Below the pieces are notes generated by a model. That model searched no databases and was not told the origin of the DNA. It worked only from the letters and a program-made list of their open reading frames with translations. Below are positions 10,192 through 20,373 of a stretch of DNA of 64,000 nt, one piece after another; the first letter of the stretch is position 1; every line of letters begins with the position of its first letter. The stretch is taken from assembly GCA_030015575.1 (NCBI GenBank), contig JASDDO010000026.1, forward strand, positions 187,823,739 to 187,887,738, given 5' to 3'. This DNA is from Agapanthus africanus. Taxonomy: Eukaryota > Streptophyta > Magnoliopsida > Asparagales > Amaryllidaceae. A program made the position numbers and the translations under genes.

Positions 10192-11943
10192 TGTTCATAT
10201 CAGATTTTTGCATTTTTATACCGCCCAATTTTTATCACATTGCTTATCGGTAGGTACTCTTGAGCCGTGTTTGCTAGTTAATTGCAGGATATAGGTTCTC
10301 CGCTCTAAACAGTGAAATTCATGGAAAAGCACGACAAATTCCGGATTACTTCCAACCACAGATAAAACACGGGTCTCCGTTCTCTATCCGTATGTTGCCG
10401 CACACCAGTTTAAGGGACAAAATGGCAAATCGATGTCATTTTCATGCACAAAGCACAATGTCAACACAAGATCCAACATGTCTACGCGGAGCTTAAGAAA
10501 AATCATGGCAAAAGATCCACATCACATCACCTTTTGATCTGCTGAAATTCTAGAAATATTGTGAAAAGCTTTTGAGAAACAACATATACTACACTGAAGA
10601 GTACTGAAAACCAGGGAAACCCACCAAATTGTATGATCTAACTCTCCAAAATGGCCGCGGATCCGCGGCATAAGCGCGCTTAGGCCGCGGAACCGCGGCC
10701 ATATTGGCTCGTCAGATGAAAATATTTCAGGGGTAGTTGGGTCTTTTCTTGAAGGGTCAGAATGTGGCCCTAGGGTTTCAGTTTCTTGCCTATAAATAGC
10801 CCAGAACTTGCCAAGCCATGTGATCAATTCTTATGCCCACTTTTTGTTAGTTTTTAGTTCTTCTTCTTCTTCTTCTTCTTCTTCTATATCTTTCCTCCAT
10901 TAAATTGTTGTGAGAGCTTTTGAGTGGATGTTAAATGAAGATGAGGGTTATTTTGTATCATTCTTTTGCTTAGCTTCCCCCTTGAGCTCTCTACCTTAAC
11001 TTGATCTTGCAATCTCTTAAGTGAGCTTGCAAGTTTATGCTTTGGTCATTGATCTCAAGGGGTTATATCATTTTGGAATCAATAATGTTCTCTCTTTTAT
11101 GCTTCATTCTCCTTGAGTTCTTTGCCTTTTCTTGATCTTGCAACCTCTTAATTGAGCTTGCAAGTTTAAGATTTGGTTATTGAACCCATGTCTTGTTTTG
11201 GGTTCTATGGTTCCTAGTTTCATTTCTTGCTCATTTACTTTCTTGCACTTTAATACTTGCTTTACTTTCATGCACTTAAATTCCATGCACTTTTAATTAA
11301 TTGCTTGTAATCTTTTCTTTTCTTTGTTTATCTTTTCTTTTGCTCTTTTTGGTTCGTTTTGTGAATGGTTGTAATATGTTGTTGTTAAGAATAAATACAA
11401 TATTGTAAGTTAAGGTTTCATTCCTCATTTCCTTTTCCAGTTATTTTCCTTTGAACTCCGCCTAAACGTTACGCAAGCGTTCCATTAGGCACCCTACCCT
11501 ACAAAGGTAACGGTGATTCCTAGCCGCGACCGGTTGCGTTCGGTTTGGCCGTTGGTGAAAGCAAGAGACAAGAACAGACGGATAAGGGTCAATAAGCCGG
11601 ATTCCACGAATACCGTGCTTAAGTACCCTAATCCACGTTGTTGCCGATTGCTCTAGCTTCAATTGGTCAAGACTCGGCTCAAAGGTTTTGAGTGCGGATT
11701 TCTTTAGCTTACACTTTCGTATCTTTTTCTTAACAACTTTATACTTGCATATAAAGCACATAGGTTAGATTTGAACAAACATATACACATTCTTTATTGA
11801 CTCGTCTAAAACTCGAACGGACATACAACCATCTCCCTGTTGATCGACCCGTGCTCAACCGGCTAGCTGCATAGCGACACCGTCCTGATCGCGGTTATAA
11901 CTTTAGAACTTTAAACATCCGACAAGCCAAAAGCGTGCGATCA
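10192..11943 (+). repeat. E2 5' LTR, 1,752 bp
   Basis: The LTR carries TATAAATA at 10791-10798, a CTT microsatellite near 10859-10885 and a diverged internal duplication (about 10975-11110 against 11110-11250, both with CTTGATCTTGCAA and GAGCTTGCAAGTTTA). A GC-rich inverted-repeat block at about 10654-10702 is reduced to a shorter form in the 3' LTR. Confidence 0.93.
10791..10798 (+). promoter_or_regulatory. TATA box of the E2 LTR promoter
   Basis: TTGCCTATAAATAGCCCAGAA is a near-consensus plant TATA element located about 600 bp into the LTR, with a conserved equivalent in the 3' LTR. Transcription would start about 30 bp downstream, placing the U3/R boundary near 10825. Confidence 0.7.
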
Positions 11944-11945
11944 AA

Positions 11946-11963
11946 TTGCGTCGTTGCCGGGGA
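11946..11963 (+). other. E2 primer binding site (tRNA-Asp type)
   Basis: TTGCGTCGTTGCCGGGGA lies two bases after the 5' LTR and differs at two positions from the complement of a plant tRNA-Asp 3' end (TGGCGCCGTTGCCGGGGA), the primer used by Athila-type elements. Confidence 0.8.
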
Positions 11964-12194
11964 GACGGTAACGTATTTTCTTTCTTGTTATTCGGGTTAA
12001 TAATCTTTTTGTATATATTTATAAATAAATAAAAAATAAAATCTTTTTGTTATTTTTGATAATTTTTGTGTGCAAGTGTGCAGGCTAATCTGGAGCAAGT
12101 ACAGTAATCCAAAAAGAAAACAGAGAATTTTATTTTTGGAGAAGAGACCAAGGGGAGTGCAGGGACCCAAGTTGAAGCCCCAACTAAGCAACAT

Positions 12195-12242
12195 GACCGC
12201 GGAACCGCGGTCAAAGGGGGGTTTTAGCCGCGGTTCCGCGGC
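12195..12242 (+). repeat. Two GC-rich palindromes in the E2 leader
   Basis: GACCGCGGAACCGCGGTC (12195-12212) and GCCGCGGTTCCGCGGC (12227-12242) are each nearly self-complementary and also complementary to one another. They lie about 250 nt after the primer binding site, a usual place for genomic RNA dimerisation or packaging structures. The leader around them (11964-13088) shows no gene; 12870-12990 is A- and C/T-rich. Confidence 0.75.
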
Positions 12243-13088
12243 CGTATTGAAGCCTCTGTGCCTCAAGTTTTTTCTGCCCTTTCTATTTCTTTTTATCTTC
12301 TCTGTGAATTCCTCTATATTGTATTTTCTGCAGGTTTCGTTGCACAGAATTGCGCCGCCGCAAAATATTTTTATGTTATTTTAGATTTTGTTTGTTTACC
12401 GCTTTGCATATACTAATACGGACATTAAGGGGCCTGAACACCAATTCAGATTGGATGGGGATTTCATCACCCTTCCTAAGACCCCACAAATTACTAATTG
12501 CATACGCATTACCTTGAGCTAATAAAAAGTACTAGACTCAGCCCTAAGGACGTCACGCTCAATAGGACAGAGGACTGGTTGTAGTCATCGGCCGTTTATC
12601 CTATCTTGACTTTGCGGTGTCTAGGAAAGTGTGTCTAAGGCAAGTGGTATTTAGGACCACTACTTACGTAGTGGGGAGCCACCCACTTACCTGGCACTTA
12701 CCTGGCCGCAATTGGCGGAGAAGAGGCGGTTTGAGGTCCTATTTCTAGCCTTTTGGAACAGTTAGGAGCTGTCTAGCTGACCTAAGTGACCCTAACTCTA
12801 GGTGTGTTTGTGCATATTGTGATTGTGATTGTGCTTGTAAATTTTAGTCCTATAATTCCGTATTATTTTAAAACAAACAATTTTCAAAACTCCAAAAACA
12901 AATATTTTCTTTTATAAAAATAAAAAAAAATCCACATTCTTTTTCCCCTCCTTTTCTCTTCCTTTCTTTCTTTCTCTCTTCATATCATGGGTATCCTACC
13001 TCGCAAAACTCTTTCCGAACTTTGATACCCACAACCAGACATTACTTCTTACAGTTCTTGCTTTGGCCGAACGTCGAACGATCCCTCC

Positions 13089-14672
13089 ATGCCCAAAATC
13101 TCTTTGAAAGATTGGATAGACACATCTAGGACAAACACTTGCCCTCCGCAATCCACTTTGTATCAACCTTTTCAACCTCCCCCACCCTCTTATGTTGATA
13201 CCCCTTTTGCAAGTCGTCCTTTGTCCGTCGCTGAACATATTGAACAATCCCGTAGCCGATCTTTCACTCCTTTCACCACTACAGATTCTTGGGATCAACA
13301 ATTCCATTCACCTTCTTATCCAAATGTTGATCCTGCTCCTGTCCAGCCATTCAATTCTTACCAGTCCTACCCGACTTTTGCACCTTCCCTAGACATTGCT
13401 TTTGAACCGCCATTTGGGAGTTTTCAGTATCCAAACAACTTTGAATCTTTTACTGAAACCCCTTCACAACCCATGTCTAGTCTGGAACAGTCTTTGGAAG
13501 ACTTTAGGGTAGCGTCGTACCAACAGATGATGGATTTGAATGCGTCCATGGCCGCCCTCATACAACCTATTGGCCCGGTAGCTAGTTTTCAACTAGCTCC
13601 AAATTTTCCAATGTATGAAGAGGCGGTAGGACAGGTTGAGAATTTGAGTGGAGAGAGTGAGATGTACCCCCTTCCGAATCAAGCCTACCCGTTTCAACTT
13701 GAATCCCACAACTCCGGTTTTGAATATCTATCTAGTGTTCCAAATGATTCATTCATTAAAGATAGAACAGATAATGAGTTGTGTGAATTTGTAGTGTTTG
13801 ATTTGCCCGATTGTGAAGGGTCCTATTCGAGTGAAACCACACCCAATCCTTTTGACCTCTACACCTCCACTCTAGAACCTGAATTGATTAATATCCATGC
13901 TTTTGTTGAGGTATCTGAGAATATTGATTTTCACTTGATTGAGGATATTGACGCCGGGAATATTTTGGATGATGAACCTGTAGATTTGGCAGAGTTTTTC
14001 TCTCCAATTCATCATCCCGAATCATTAACTGTTTTTCCCGAACCCCATACGCGTCTTGATTTTGATGAAATTTGCATGGATAAGCTGAATTTTGAGGAAA
14101 CTTTTGAGGATATTTTTGAGGATGAACCAGTTTTAATTGATGAGTCGGATTTTTCAATTCATCCAGTTCCTTTCATTGACTGTGTACACCCTCCTGAACC
14201 TTTAACCGATAACCTTTCTCAATCACCTACCTCCATCCTTTCCATCGTTCCAACCTTGTATGAAACTGTCTCACTTTCATTTCATATGTCTGGTTTACAG
14301 AGTTCGGCGTACCCATGGTTTCTCATGAATCTTGAGGGATTTGACCCCATTTCTCGCCATATTGATAGATTAGTACAATCCATCTTTTCACATCGATCAT
14401 TACAGATTGTACTAATTTATTCAATCCATTTCCACCCTCAAGTTCGTATTCCACTTCTTTCTCCCTTCCACCATTCTTCCTCTCATATACCGAGACTGTA
14501 TCCCGCTTCTATCTCCATACGGTCTCGCGTATTCTCCATTTCTTACCTCTCCGCATTCTTCGACCAACCTGTACATTATAGCGATAAAATTTTTGAATGG
14601 TTGGTGTTAAATTTTGGCCTGTGTAAGGCCTTGTATAGATTGATACTATTCTCTTTCCTCCCTAATCCATAA
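13089..14672 (+). CDS. Unrecognised 527-codon ORF of E2
   Basis: This is a single long open frame, the only sizeable coding region of E2. The first 100 residues are Pro-, Ser- and Phe-rich with YPNVDP/YQSYP-type patterns. Residues 110-330 are acidic with many Phe, Leu and Asp-Glu clusters (for example DEICMDKLNFEETFEDIFED). The last third is hydrophobic with Ile/Leu/Phe-Ser-Pro patterns and could be membrane-like or an overrun. No zinc knuckle, protease triad, reverse transcriptase or integrase motif is visible. It may be a remote or rearranged Athila gag, or an element-specific protein. The start was chosen as the first ATG of the frame, which follows a purine-poor leader. The frame looks whole. 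Confidence 0.6.
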   Translation: MPKISLKDWIDTSRTNTCPPQSTLYQPFQPPPPSYVDTPFASRPLSVAEHIEQSRSRSFTPFTTTDSWDQQFHSPSYPNVDPAPVQPFNSYQSYPTFAPSLDIAFEPPFGSFQYPNNFESFTETPSQPMSSLEQSLEDFRVASYQQMMDLNASMAALIQPIGPVASFQLAPNFPMYEEAVGQVENLSGESEMYPLPNQAYPFQLESHNSGFEYLSSVPNDSFIKDRTDNELCEFVVFDLPDCEGSYSSETTPNPFDLYTSTLEPELINIHAFVEVSENIDFHLIEDIDAGNILDDEPVDLAEFFSPIHHPESLTVFPEPHTRLDFDEICMDKLNFEETFEDIFEDEPVLIDESDFSIHPVPFIDCVHPPEPLTDNLSQSPTSILSIVPTLYETVSLSFHMSGLQSSAYPWFLMNLEGFDPISRHIDRLVQSIFSHRSLQIVLIYSIHFHPQVRIPLLSPFHHSSSHIPRLYPASISIRSRVFSISYLSAFFDQPVHYSDKIFEWLVLNFGLCKALYRLILFSFLPNP

Positions 14673-16097
14673 CTTCAACGCTTAATAGTGGAAACACTGT
14701 TTTACTTAAGTTTGGGGGGGATTCCATTTTTGTATATATTTTTTGTTTTCCTTTTTGTTTTATATATAATTTGCTTTTAGGGAGAGCGTCGACAATTTTG
14801 ACCCTCATGGTGTAGCCTGACAGTGAGGGCACTATCAAGTTTAAGTTTGTGGGTGTGCTCGGTAAGATTTCTTCCTTCGCATTCATTTGTATATTTTGCA
14901 TACCTTATTAAACTCCCATAAAAATCGAAAATTTTTCCAAAAAATATAAAAACTTTGTCGTCAAGTTAGCTAATAGGGTAACTTAGATTTTTATTCTGAA
15001 AGTTTAGTTGATATGTTAGAAATAACTAAATTCTAGGCTTAGAAATTGAAAACCCTAAAAATAACCCTCATTCTGTCTAACTTTGGTAAGTATACGTCCT
15101 TACAGATTTTTTTTGAGAAATAGGTAATCTTAAGTTCAGTTCTTGAGTTAAGTCAACATGAGGGGAAAGTATTGAAGCTCTACTGAAGGATAAGTCTGAA
15201 AAATAGTTTCTATTCTTGAGTTCAAATTCAGAAAGTATATACCCTACAACTGCACTTACACGCACCTTGAAACTTAGGATAGTAGAGGATACCTAGAAAT
15301 ACTCTTGCCTAAAAACCTAGTATGAAAGAAAAAACGGTATTTAAAGCTAAACACCAAAAGAGCATTATTGAAAAATATATCCGGTCTCGAAAAAGAAAAA
15401 GAAAAAAAAGAAGAGAAAAATAGAATAAAGTCAAGACCTGGAAACTGCTATTTACGCATTAAAGCTCACACATTCAGTAATCGGCCGTTAGTGCCTCAAG
15501 AAGCATTAATAGTCGCATGAAAGGTGTGCAAGCAAATCCGTCCATCCTTAATGAAAAAAGTAGTATTAGGTATTAGGGAAAGGGTATTATAGCTTGAATT
15601 GAATTCTTGAGTGTAGGGGTGCAAATACACACACATGTAGGGGTATATAATCGATGTTTGGATAAAATATAGAAATGAAGAATAAGACTTATGTTTTCTG
15701 TAAAGTTGATAAAAATCCCTGGTTTGAGACCACACTTAAAGAAGGAAACTCAGGAGATACCAACATCTTTCTAAACTTTTTTGGAACGTATAAGATCTGA
15801 GGTTAAATAGAAAGGAGGTGTGAAGCAATAGGGTTGGATATTTCTAACTTAGGATGATAGAGTTTCTAACGTAGATACTAAACTGTCGGAGTAGAATCAA
15901 TGTCAACTTATGAAACTGGCTTGACGGGATTTTGTGGGTAGTATCTGCTGAAAACCCTCAGGAGACAACACTCCTCCTACTAGGGACACCTGTAGGTTTA
16001 ACGGCTTGTTGCACACGCTCAGTGCAATCGCGTTCCCTGCGAAAGTGAGGTTAGGACTTTTTTGTGAATAATTGGCTTTGCTCGGGACGAGAAAATG
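14673..16097. other. E2 3' non-coding region
   Basis: No coding region is recognised. A polypurine-like word TTAAGTTTGGGGGGG occurs at about 14706-14720, resembling the true tract before the 3' LTR. A purine-rich AAAAGAAAAAG run is at 15388-15425. The rest is AT-rich unique sequence. Confidence 0.5.
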
Positions 16098-16114
16098 ATA
16101 AGTTTGGGGGTATT
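16098..16114 (+). other. E2 polypurine tract
   Basis: ATAAGTTTGGGGGTATT immediately precedes the 3' LTR. AAGTTTGGGGG-type tracts are typical of Athila-like elements. Confidence 0.75.
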
Positions 16115-17820
16115 TGTTCATATCAGATTTTTGCATTTTTATACTGCCCAATTTTTATCACATTGCTTATCGGTAGGTACTCTTGAGCCGTGTTTGCTAG
16201 TTAATTGCAGGATACAGGTTCTCAGCTCTAAACAGTGAAATTCATGGAAAAGCACGACAAATTCCGCATTACTGCCAACCACAGATAAAACACGGGTCTC
16301 CGCTCTCTATCCGTATGTTGCCGCACACCAGTTTAAGGGACAAAATGGAAAATCGATATCATTTTCATGCACAAAGCACAATGTCAACACAAGATCCAAC
16401 ATGTCTATACGGAGCTCAAGAAAAATCATGGCAAAAGATCCACATCACATCACCTTTTGATCTGCTGAAATTCTAGAAATATTGTGAAGAGTTTCTGAGA
16501 AACAACATATACTACACTGAAGAGTACTGAAAACCAGGGAAACCCACCAAATTCTATGATCTAACTCTCCTAAATGGCTGCGGAACCGCGGCCATATTGG
16601 CTCGTCAGATGAAAATATTTCAGGGGTAGTTGGGTCTTTTCATGAAGGGTCAGAATGTGGCCCTAGGGTTTCAGTTTCCTGCCTATAAATAGCCCAGAAC
16701 TTGCCAAGCCATGTGATCAATTCTTATGCCCACTTTTTTTTAGTTTTTAGTTCTTCTTCTTCTTCATCTTTCCTCCATTAAATTGTTGTGAGAGCTTTTG
16801 AGTGGATGTTAAATGAAGATGAGGGTTATTTTGTATCATTCTTTTGCTTAGCTTCCCTCTTGAGCTTTCTACCTTAACTTGATCTTGCAATCTCTTAAGT
16901 GAGCTTGCAAGTTTAAGATTTGGTCATTGATCTCAAGAGCTTGTATCATTTTGGAATCAATAATGTTCTCTCTTTTGTGCTTCATTCTCCATGAGTTCTT
17001 TGCCTTTTCTTGATCTTGCAACCACTTAATTGAGCTTGCAAGTTTAAGATTTGGTTATTGAACCCATGTCTTGTTTTGGGTTCTATGGTTCCTAGTTTCA
17101 TTTCTTGCTCATTTACTTTCTTGCACTTTAATACTTCCTTTACTTTCATGCACTTAAATTCCATGCACTTTTAATTACTTGCTTGTAATCTTTTTTTTCT
17201 TTGTTTATATTTTCTTTTGCTTTTTTTGGTTCGTTTTATTGATGGTTGTAATATGTTGTTGTTAAGAATAAATACAATATTGTAAGTTAAGGTTTCATTC
17301 CTCATTTCCTTTTCCCGTTATTTTCCTTTGAACTCCGCCCAAACATTACGCAAGCGCTCTGTTAGGCGCCCTACCCTACCAAGGTAACAGTGATTCCTAA
17401 CCGCGACCGGTTGCATTCGGTTTTGCCGCAGGCTAAAGCAAGAGACAAGAACGGACGGACAAGGGTCAATAAGCCAGATTCCACGAATACCGTGCTTAAG
17501 TACCCTAATCCACGTTGTTGCCGATTGCTCTAGCTTCAATTTGTCAAGACTCGGCTTAAAGGTTTTGAGTGCGGATTTCTTTAGCTTACACTTTCGTATC
17601 TTTTTCTTAACAACTTTATACTTGCATATAAAACACATAGGTTAGATTTGAACAAACATATACACATTCTTTATTGACTCGTCTAAAACTCGAACGGACA
17701 TACAACCATCTCCCTGTGGATCGACCCGTGCTCAACCGGCTAGCTGCATAGCGACACCGTACTGATCGCGGTTATAACTTTAGAACTTTGAACATCCGAC
17801 AGGCCAAAAGCATGCGATCA
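16115..17820 (+). repeat. E2 3' LTR, 1,706 bp
   Basis: Same ends as the 5' LTR. It is shorter mainly because the CTT run and the GC-rich inverted-repeat block near 16577 are smaller. TATAAATA is at 16684-16691. Confidence 0.93.
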
Positions 17821-17825
17821 ACGAG
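17821..17825. repeat. Target-site duplication of E2, right copy (ACGAG)
   Basis: This is a direct repeat of 10187-10191. The sequence beyond it continues the E1 minus-strand coding region. Confidence 0.95.
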
Positions 17826-18371
17826 CCTTGCGCTTCACTCGTTGAACGTGTTGTCGGTGGGCAGCATATCCCTACTACCAGTTTTTAAAGGCTATGCACT
17901 CCTCGATAGGGTGTACAATCTTCTGATGGTATAAGCAGAAGTTAGGATGTATGTCCGCTTTATCAAGATGTATACCGCCAGGAGAATTTCCTCTCAAAGA
18001 GGGCAACTTCATTCCTATTGACGGGGCCCTAGCGAATCGTTTACTTACTTTAAGCTTGCTTTTACTGGCGATAGGGATACTTCGATCTGGTTGGGGTGCC
18101 TCATCCCTTTCATCCAGTCGTCGGCGTTTGGCTTTTTCGACTATAGCCAGTTCGCTCTCTCGATTGGCTTTGCTTTTTTGACGGCTTCGTTCAGTAGCAA
18201 GTGGATCATCTCGTCAGACGGTTCCAAGGGTTTTGGCTTCAATCCTTCCCCCAGCTCTTTTATGCTGTCTTCTATCGTCGAGTGAGCTTCTTCGTTAGTT
18301 AGTGACGAATGAGAGATCATGTGGCAACTTGCCACATAATCTTCTGGTTCCTGTGACGAGTTGTCTCCCAC
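17826..18371 (-). pseudogene. E1 gag-region segment right of E2
   Basis: A minus-strand coding-like stretch, Glu/Lys-rich, includes an open run of 76 codons (18141-18371) with an acidic start and a helix-forming end. It continues the reading region that resumes at 10191 left of E2. No pol motif is seen. Confidence 0.45.
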
Positions 18372-18889
18372 ATCATTGTCGCTATCTCAAACTCCAGGAC
18401 ATGGTTGAGAACTTCTTGGAGTGTGACTGGGGTTCGCGCCTTTTGGTTGTATTCCTCCAGCGCGTCGATATGCTTTTGCAAGTCCGTGCGCTTGTCATCA
18501 AATTGCGCGGGCTTTTTGGTCTTCTTCTTTTTCTTCAAAGACTTTGACGGCTGGGCCTGAATGTTTTGTCCACCATCACTATTAACTCCTAATGTTGGGC
18601 GTGGTTTCAACATCCCCTCGATAATCTCCGGTTCTTGCAGACTTTTCCACCTGATCGCCGGACATGTTTGAAGATCTTTCAGCATTTTTTTAGTTTTTGC
18701 CGAAAGAACAACTTCCCATGGAGCTTCCTCTATGAATGAGCACGATTCCCCCGGCATGCCCATCTTTTTCGGAGCATGTGGTTGTGGCGGGTTCACCTTC
18801 AAATTTTCAGACAACGCAAATTTGCCTTTCTGGTACTGGTCTTCAACCCAGTTTTTGAAGACGTAGCAGTCTTCGATCGGATGGCCCAA
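18317..18889 (-). pseudogene. E1 gag C-terminal region
   Basis: A 190-codon minus-strand stretch begins with GHPIEDCYVFKNWVEDQYQK, a motif found downstream of the gag domain in Tat-lineage polyproteins (His, Cys, Phe pattern instead of a classical zinc knuckle). It then runs into Lys-rich and Pro-rich segments. In a complete element protease would follow; none is recognisable. The interval 18890-19207 between it and the gag core contains gag-like short frames and is broken. Confidence 0.6.
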
Positions 18890-19207
18890 TACTCGGTGGT
18901 AGGGGAACTAATTAGGATCGTTGATGTCATTCGGTTGCGGTGGGTGTCTCGACTCCGGTAGAGTGATGAGCTCGTTGCGCACTGCCAGTTCAAACAGTTT
19001 CCTTGTTTTATCATGGGGAAATGAGTAACAACTTCTCATCGAGGGATTGCCGCTTGTTGCTTTGGCGAACAACCGGTCTCGGGCCACTCGGTTGTTGTTG
19101 AGCGTTGGCGAAAAAGATTGCTTTTCCTTTGCCCTTTTCATTCCAAGGCTCCGACTTTTAAGAGGAAGGACTATGGCCCATCTGGTCCATTTGGGCCAGC
19201 TTGTCAA

Positions 19208-19930
19208 TCAAGCCTGGAAGGTGGTTGGCTTGAAGAACATCATGAATTGTGAAATGGTCGCTTGAGGGTCAAGGGTCCCTACGAACATGCCTACCGCAGG
19301 CGCTTCTTCGATGCGCTGTTCGCACTTCGACCATAGATTCCACCACCGTATTGTGTACTGGACCCAAGTTTCTCCCGGCTTCACCCTGGCATTAATCAGT
19401 GCCGTGATTGGGGTACGTTTGCTACAGCTCGCAAAAAGTTGGGTGAATAGGAGCTCCATCTCTGCAAATGTCTTGATAGAGTCATTCGGGTGTTCCGAAT
19501 ACCACTCGAATGCCGTCTCCGACAAGCTGCCGACAAACTGGCGGAGCAGTAGTTTATCGTCACCTCCAGTGTTGCCGCACAAAGCCCTAAATTGAGCAAC
19601 GTGCTGGTGTGGATTTCCCGTCCCTTTATATACATGGAATTTGGGGATCGTATATCCCGGCGGGTACTTTATTTGGTCGTACCAACCCGGATAGGGTCGT
19701 CCAGTCATAACAATTTGCCCAGCCGCTTCATTCTCCTGATGAACTCGTATCTGCTGAGCGATGTAATCATCCAGGGTAGCTTTGGAGATTGTCTCCTCCT
19801 TGTCTGTTGACAGAGCCGGTAGAGGATTTGATGTATCTCCTCTATCATCTTCAATTATTACTGGAGGGTTTTCGGCTGGAGGGTTCGGCTGGATCATCAT
19901 GCCCACCATATCTTGGAATAGAAGGGTCAT
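19208..19930 (-). CDS. E1 gag (Ty3/gypsy retrotransposon gag domain)
   Basis: The 240-codon open frame holds the core retrotransposon gag domain. A YPPGYTIPKFHVYKGTGNP motif at residues 88-106 is followed by HVAQFRALCG, a helix ending in FVGSLSETAFEWYSEHP, and a KPGETWVQYTIRWW segment. This is the capsid-like domain that assembles the particle around the element RNA. The sequence matches the Tat-lineage style of this motif. It is read from the minus strand, opposite to the PMD gene. The frame itself is open, but the whole E1 coding region is broken at several points. Confidence 0.85.
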   Translation of the reverse strand: MTLLFQDMVGMMIQPNPPAENPPVIIEDDRGDTSNPLPALSTDKEETISKATLDDYIAQQIRVHQENEAAGQIVMTGRPYPGWYDQIKYPPGYTIPKFHVYKGTGNPHQHVAQFRALCGNTGGDDKLLLRQFVGSLSETAFEWYSEHPNDSIKTFAEMELLFTQLFASCSKRTPITALINARVKPGETWVQYTIRWWNLWSKCEQRIEEAPAVGMFVGTLDPQATISQFMMFFKPTTFQA

Positions 19931-20373
19931 TTGTTTATATTGGTTGCTTGTTCCGAGGCCTCTTTGTCCTTCTTCTCAAGCATTCTCCGAAAGAATTCAG
20001 CATCAGTTTTTTGCTTACGGTGCTGCTCCGAGGATGTCTCCGGGCTTGCTTTCGGTCTCGTGAGTGCAGCCATTGCTGTTAGCATTTCTTAGAGCTTTTA
20101 TTGTTGTTGCTCCTGAGCCTTAGTCACTGATCGTGTAAGCGGTCGACGACCTGTAGAGATACGGCTATCCTCTTTTCCGGATGCCATATAGATGGTGTGC
20201 ACCACCATGCCCCCAGACTTAGGGCATTTAGATTTAGTGTTCTTGCGATTCGTCGCAGACACCGGGATTTTCTCCAGCTTTCTCCTCTTATGAGCGATCG
20301 AGGTTGAAGGGGCCGTTGCAGTGGGCAACCAAGTAGCTGTCACCTTCTGTGGCTTGACAGGATTGTCCTCTTC
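19931..20373 (-). other. Linker between E1 ORF1-like frame and gag
   Basis: Gag-leader-like sequence. A minus-strand open run of 81 codons (20098-20343) is Lys/Arg- and Thr-rich. No domain is recognised. Confidence 0.4.

Larger units (their letters stand above)
10192..17820 (+). mobile_element. E2: Athila-like LTR retrotransposon without recognisable gag-pol
   Basis: LTRs lie at 10192-11943 and 16115-17820 and start TGTTCATATC and end GCGATCA. The 5-bp duplication ACGAG is at 10187-10191 and 17821-17825. A primer binding site matching the tRNA-Asp tail with two differences follows the 5' LTR, and a G-rich tract precedes the 3' LTR. The internal region (4.2 kb) holds one long ORF (13089-14672) and no recognisable protease, reverse transcriptase or integrase. 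LTRs differ by about 2-3 % plus indels, suggesting roughly 1 Myr, younger than its host E1. The element looks structurally whole but must depend on another element for enzymes. Confidence 0.9.

Noticed and set aside
12996-13307. Minus-strand frame overlapping the start of the E2 ORF
   Set aside because: It is a shadow of the long plus-strand ORF and has no start context or domain.
14706-14720. An LTR boundary at the internal TTAAGTTTGGGGGGG
   Set aside because: It resembles the E2 polypurine tract, but no LTR start follows; the true tract is at 16098-16114.
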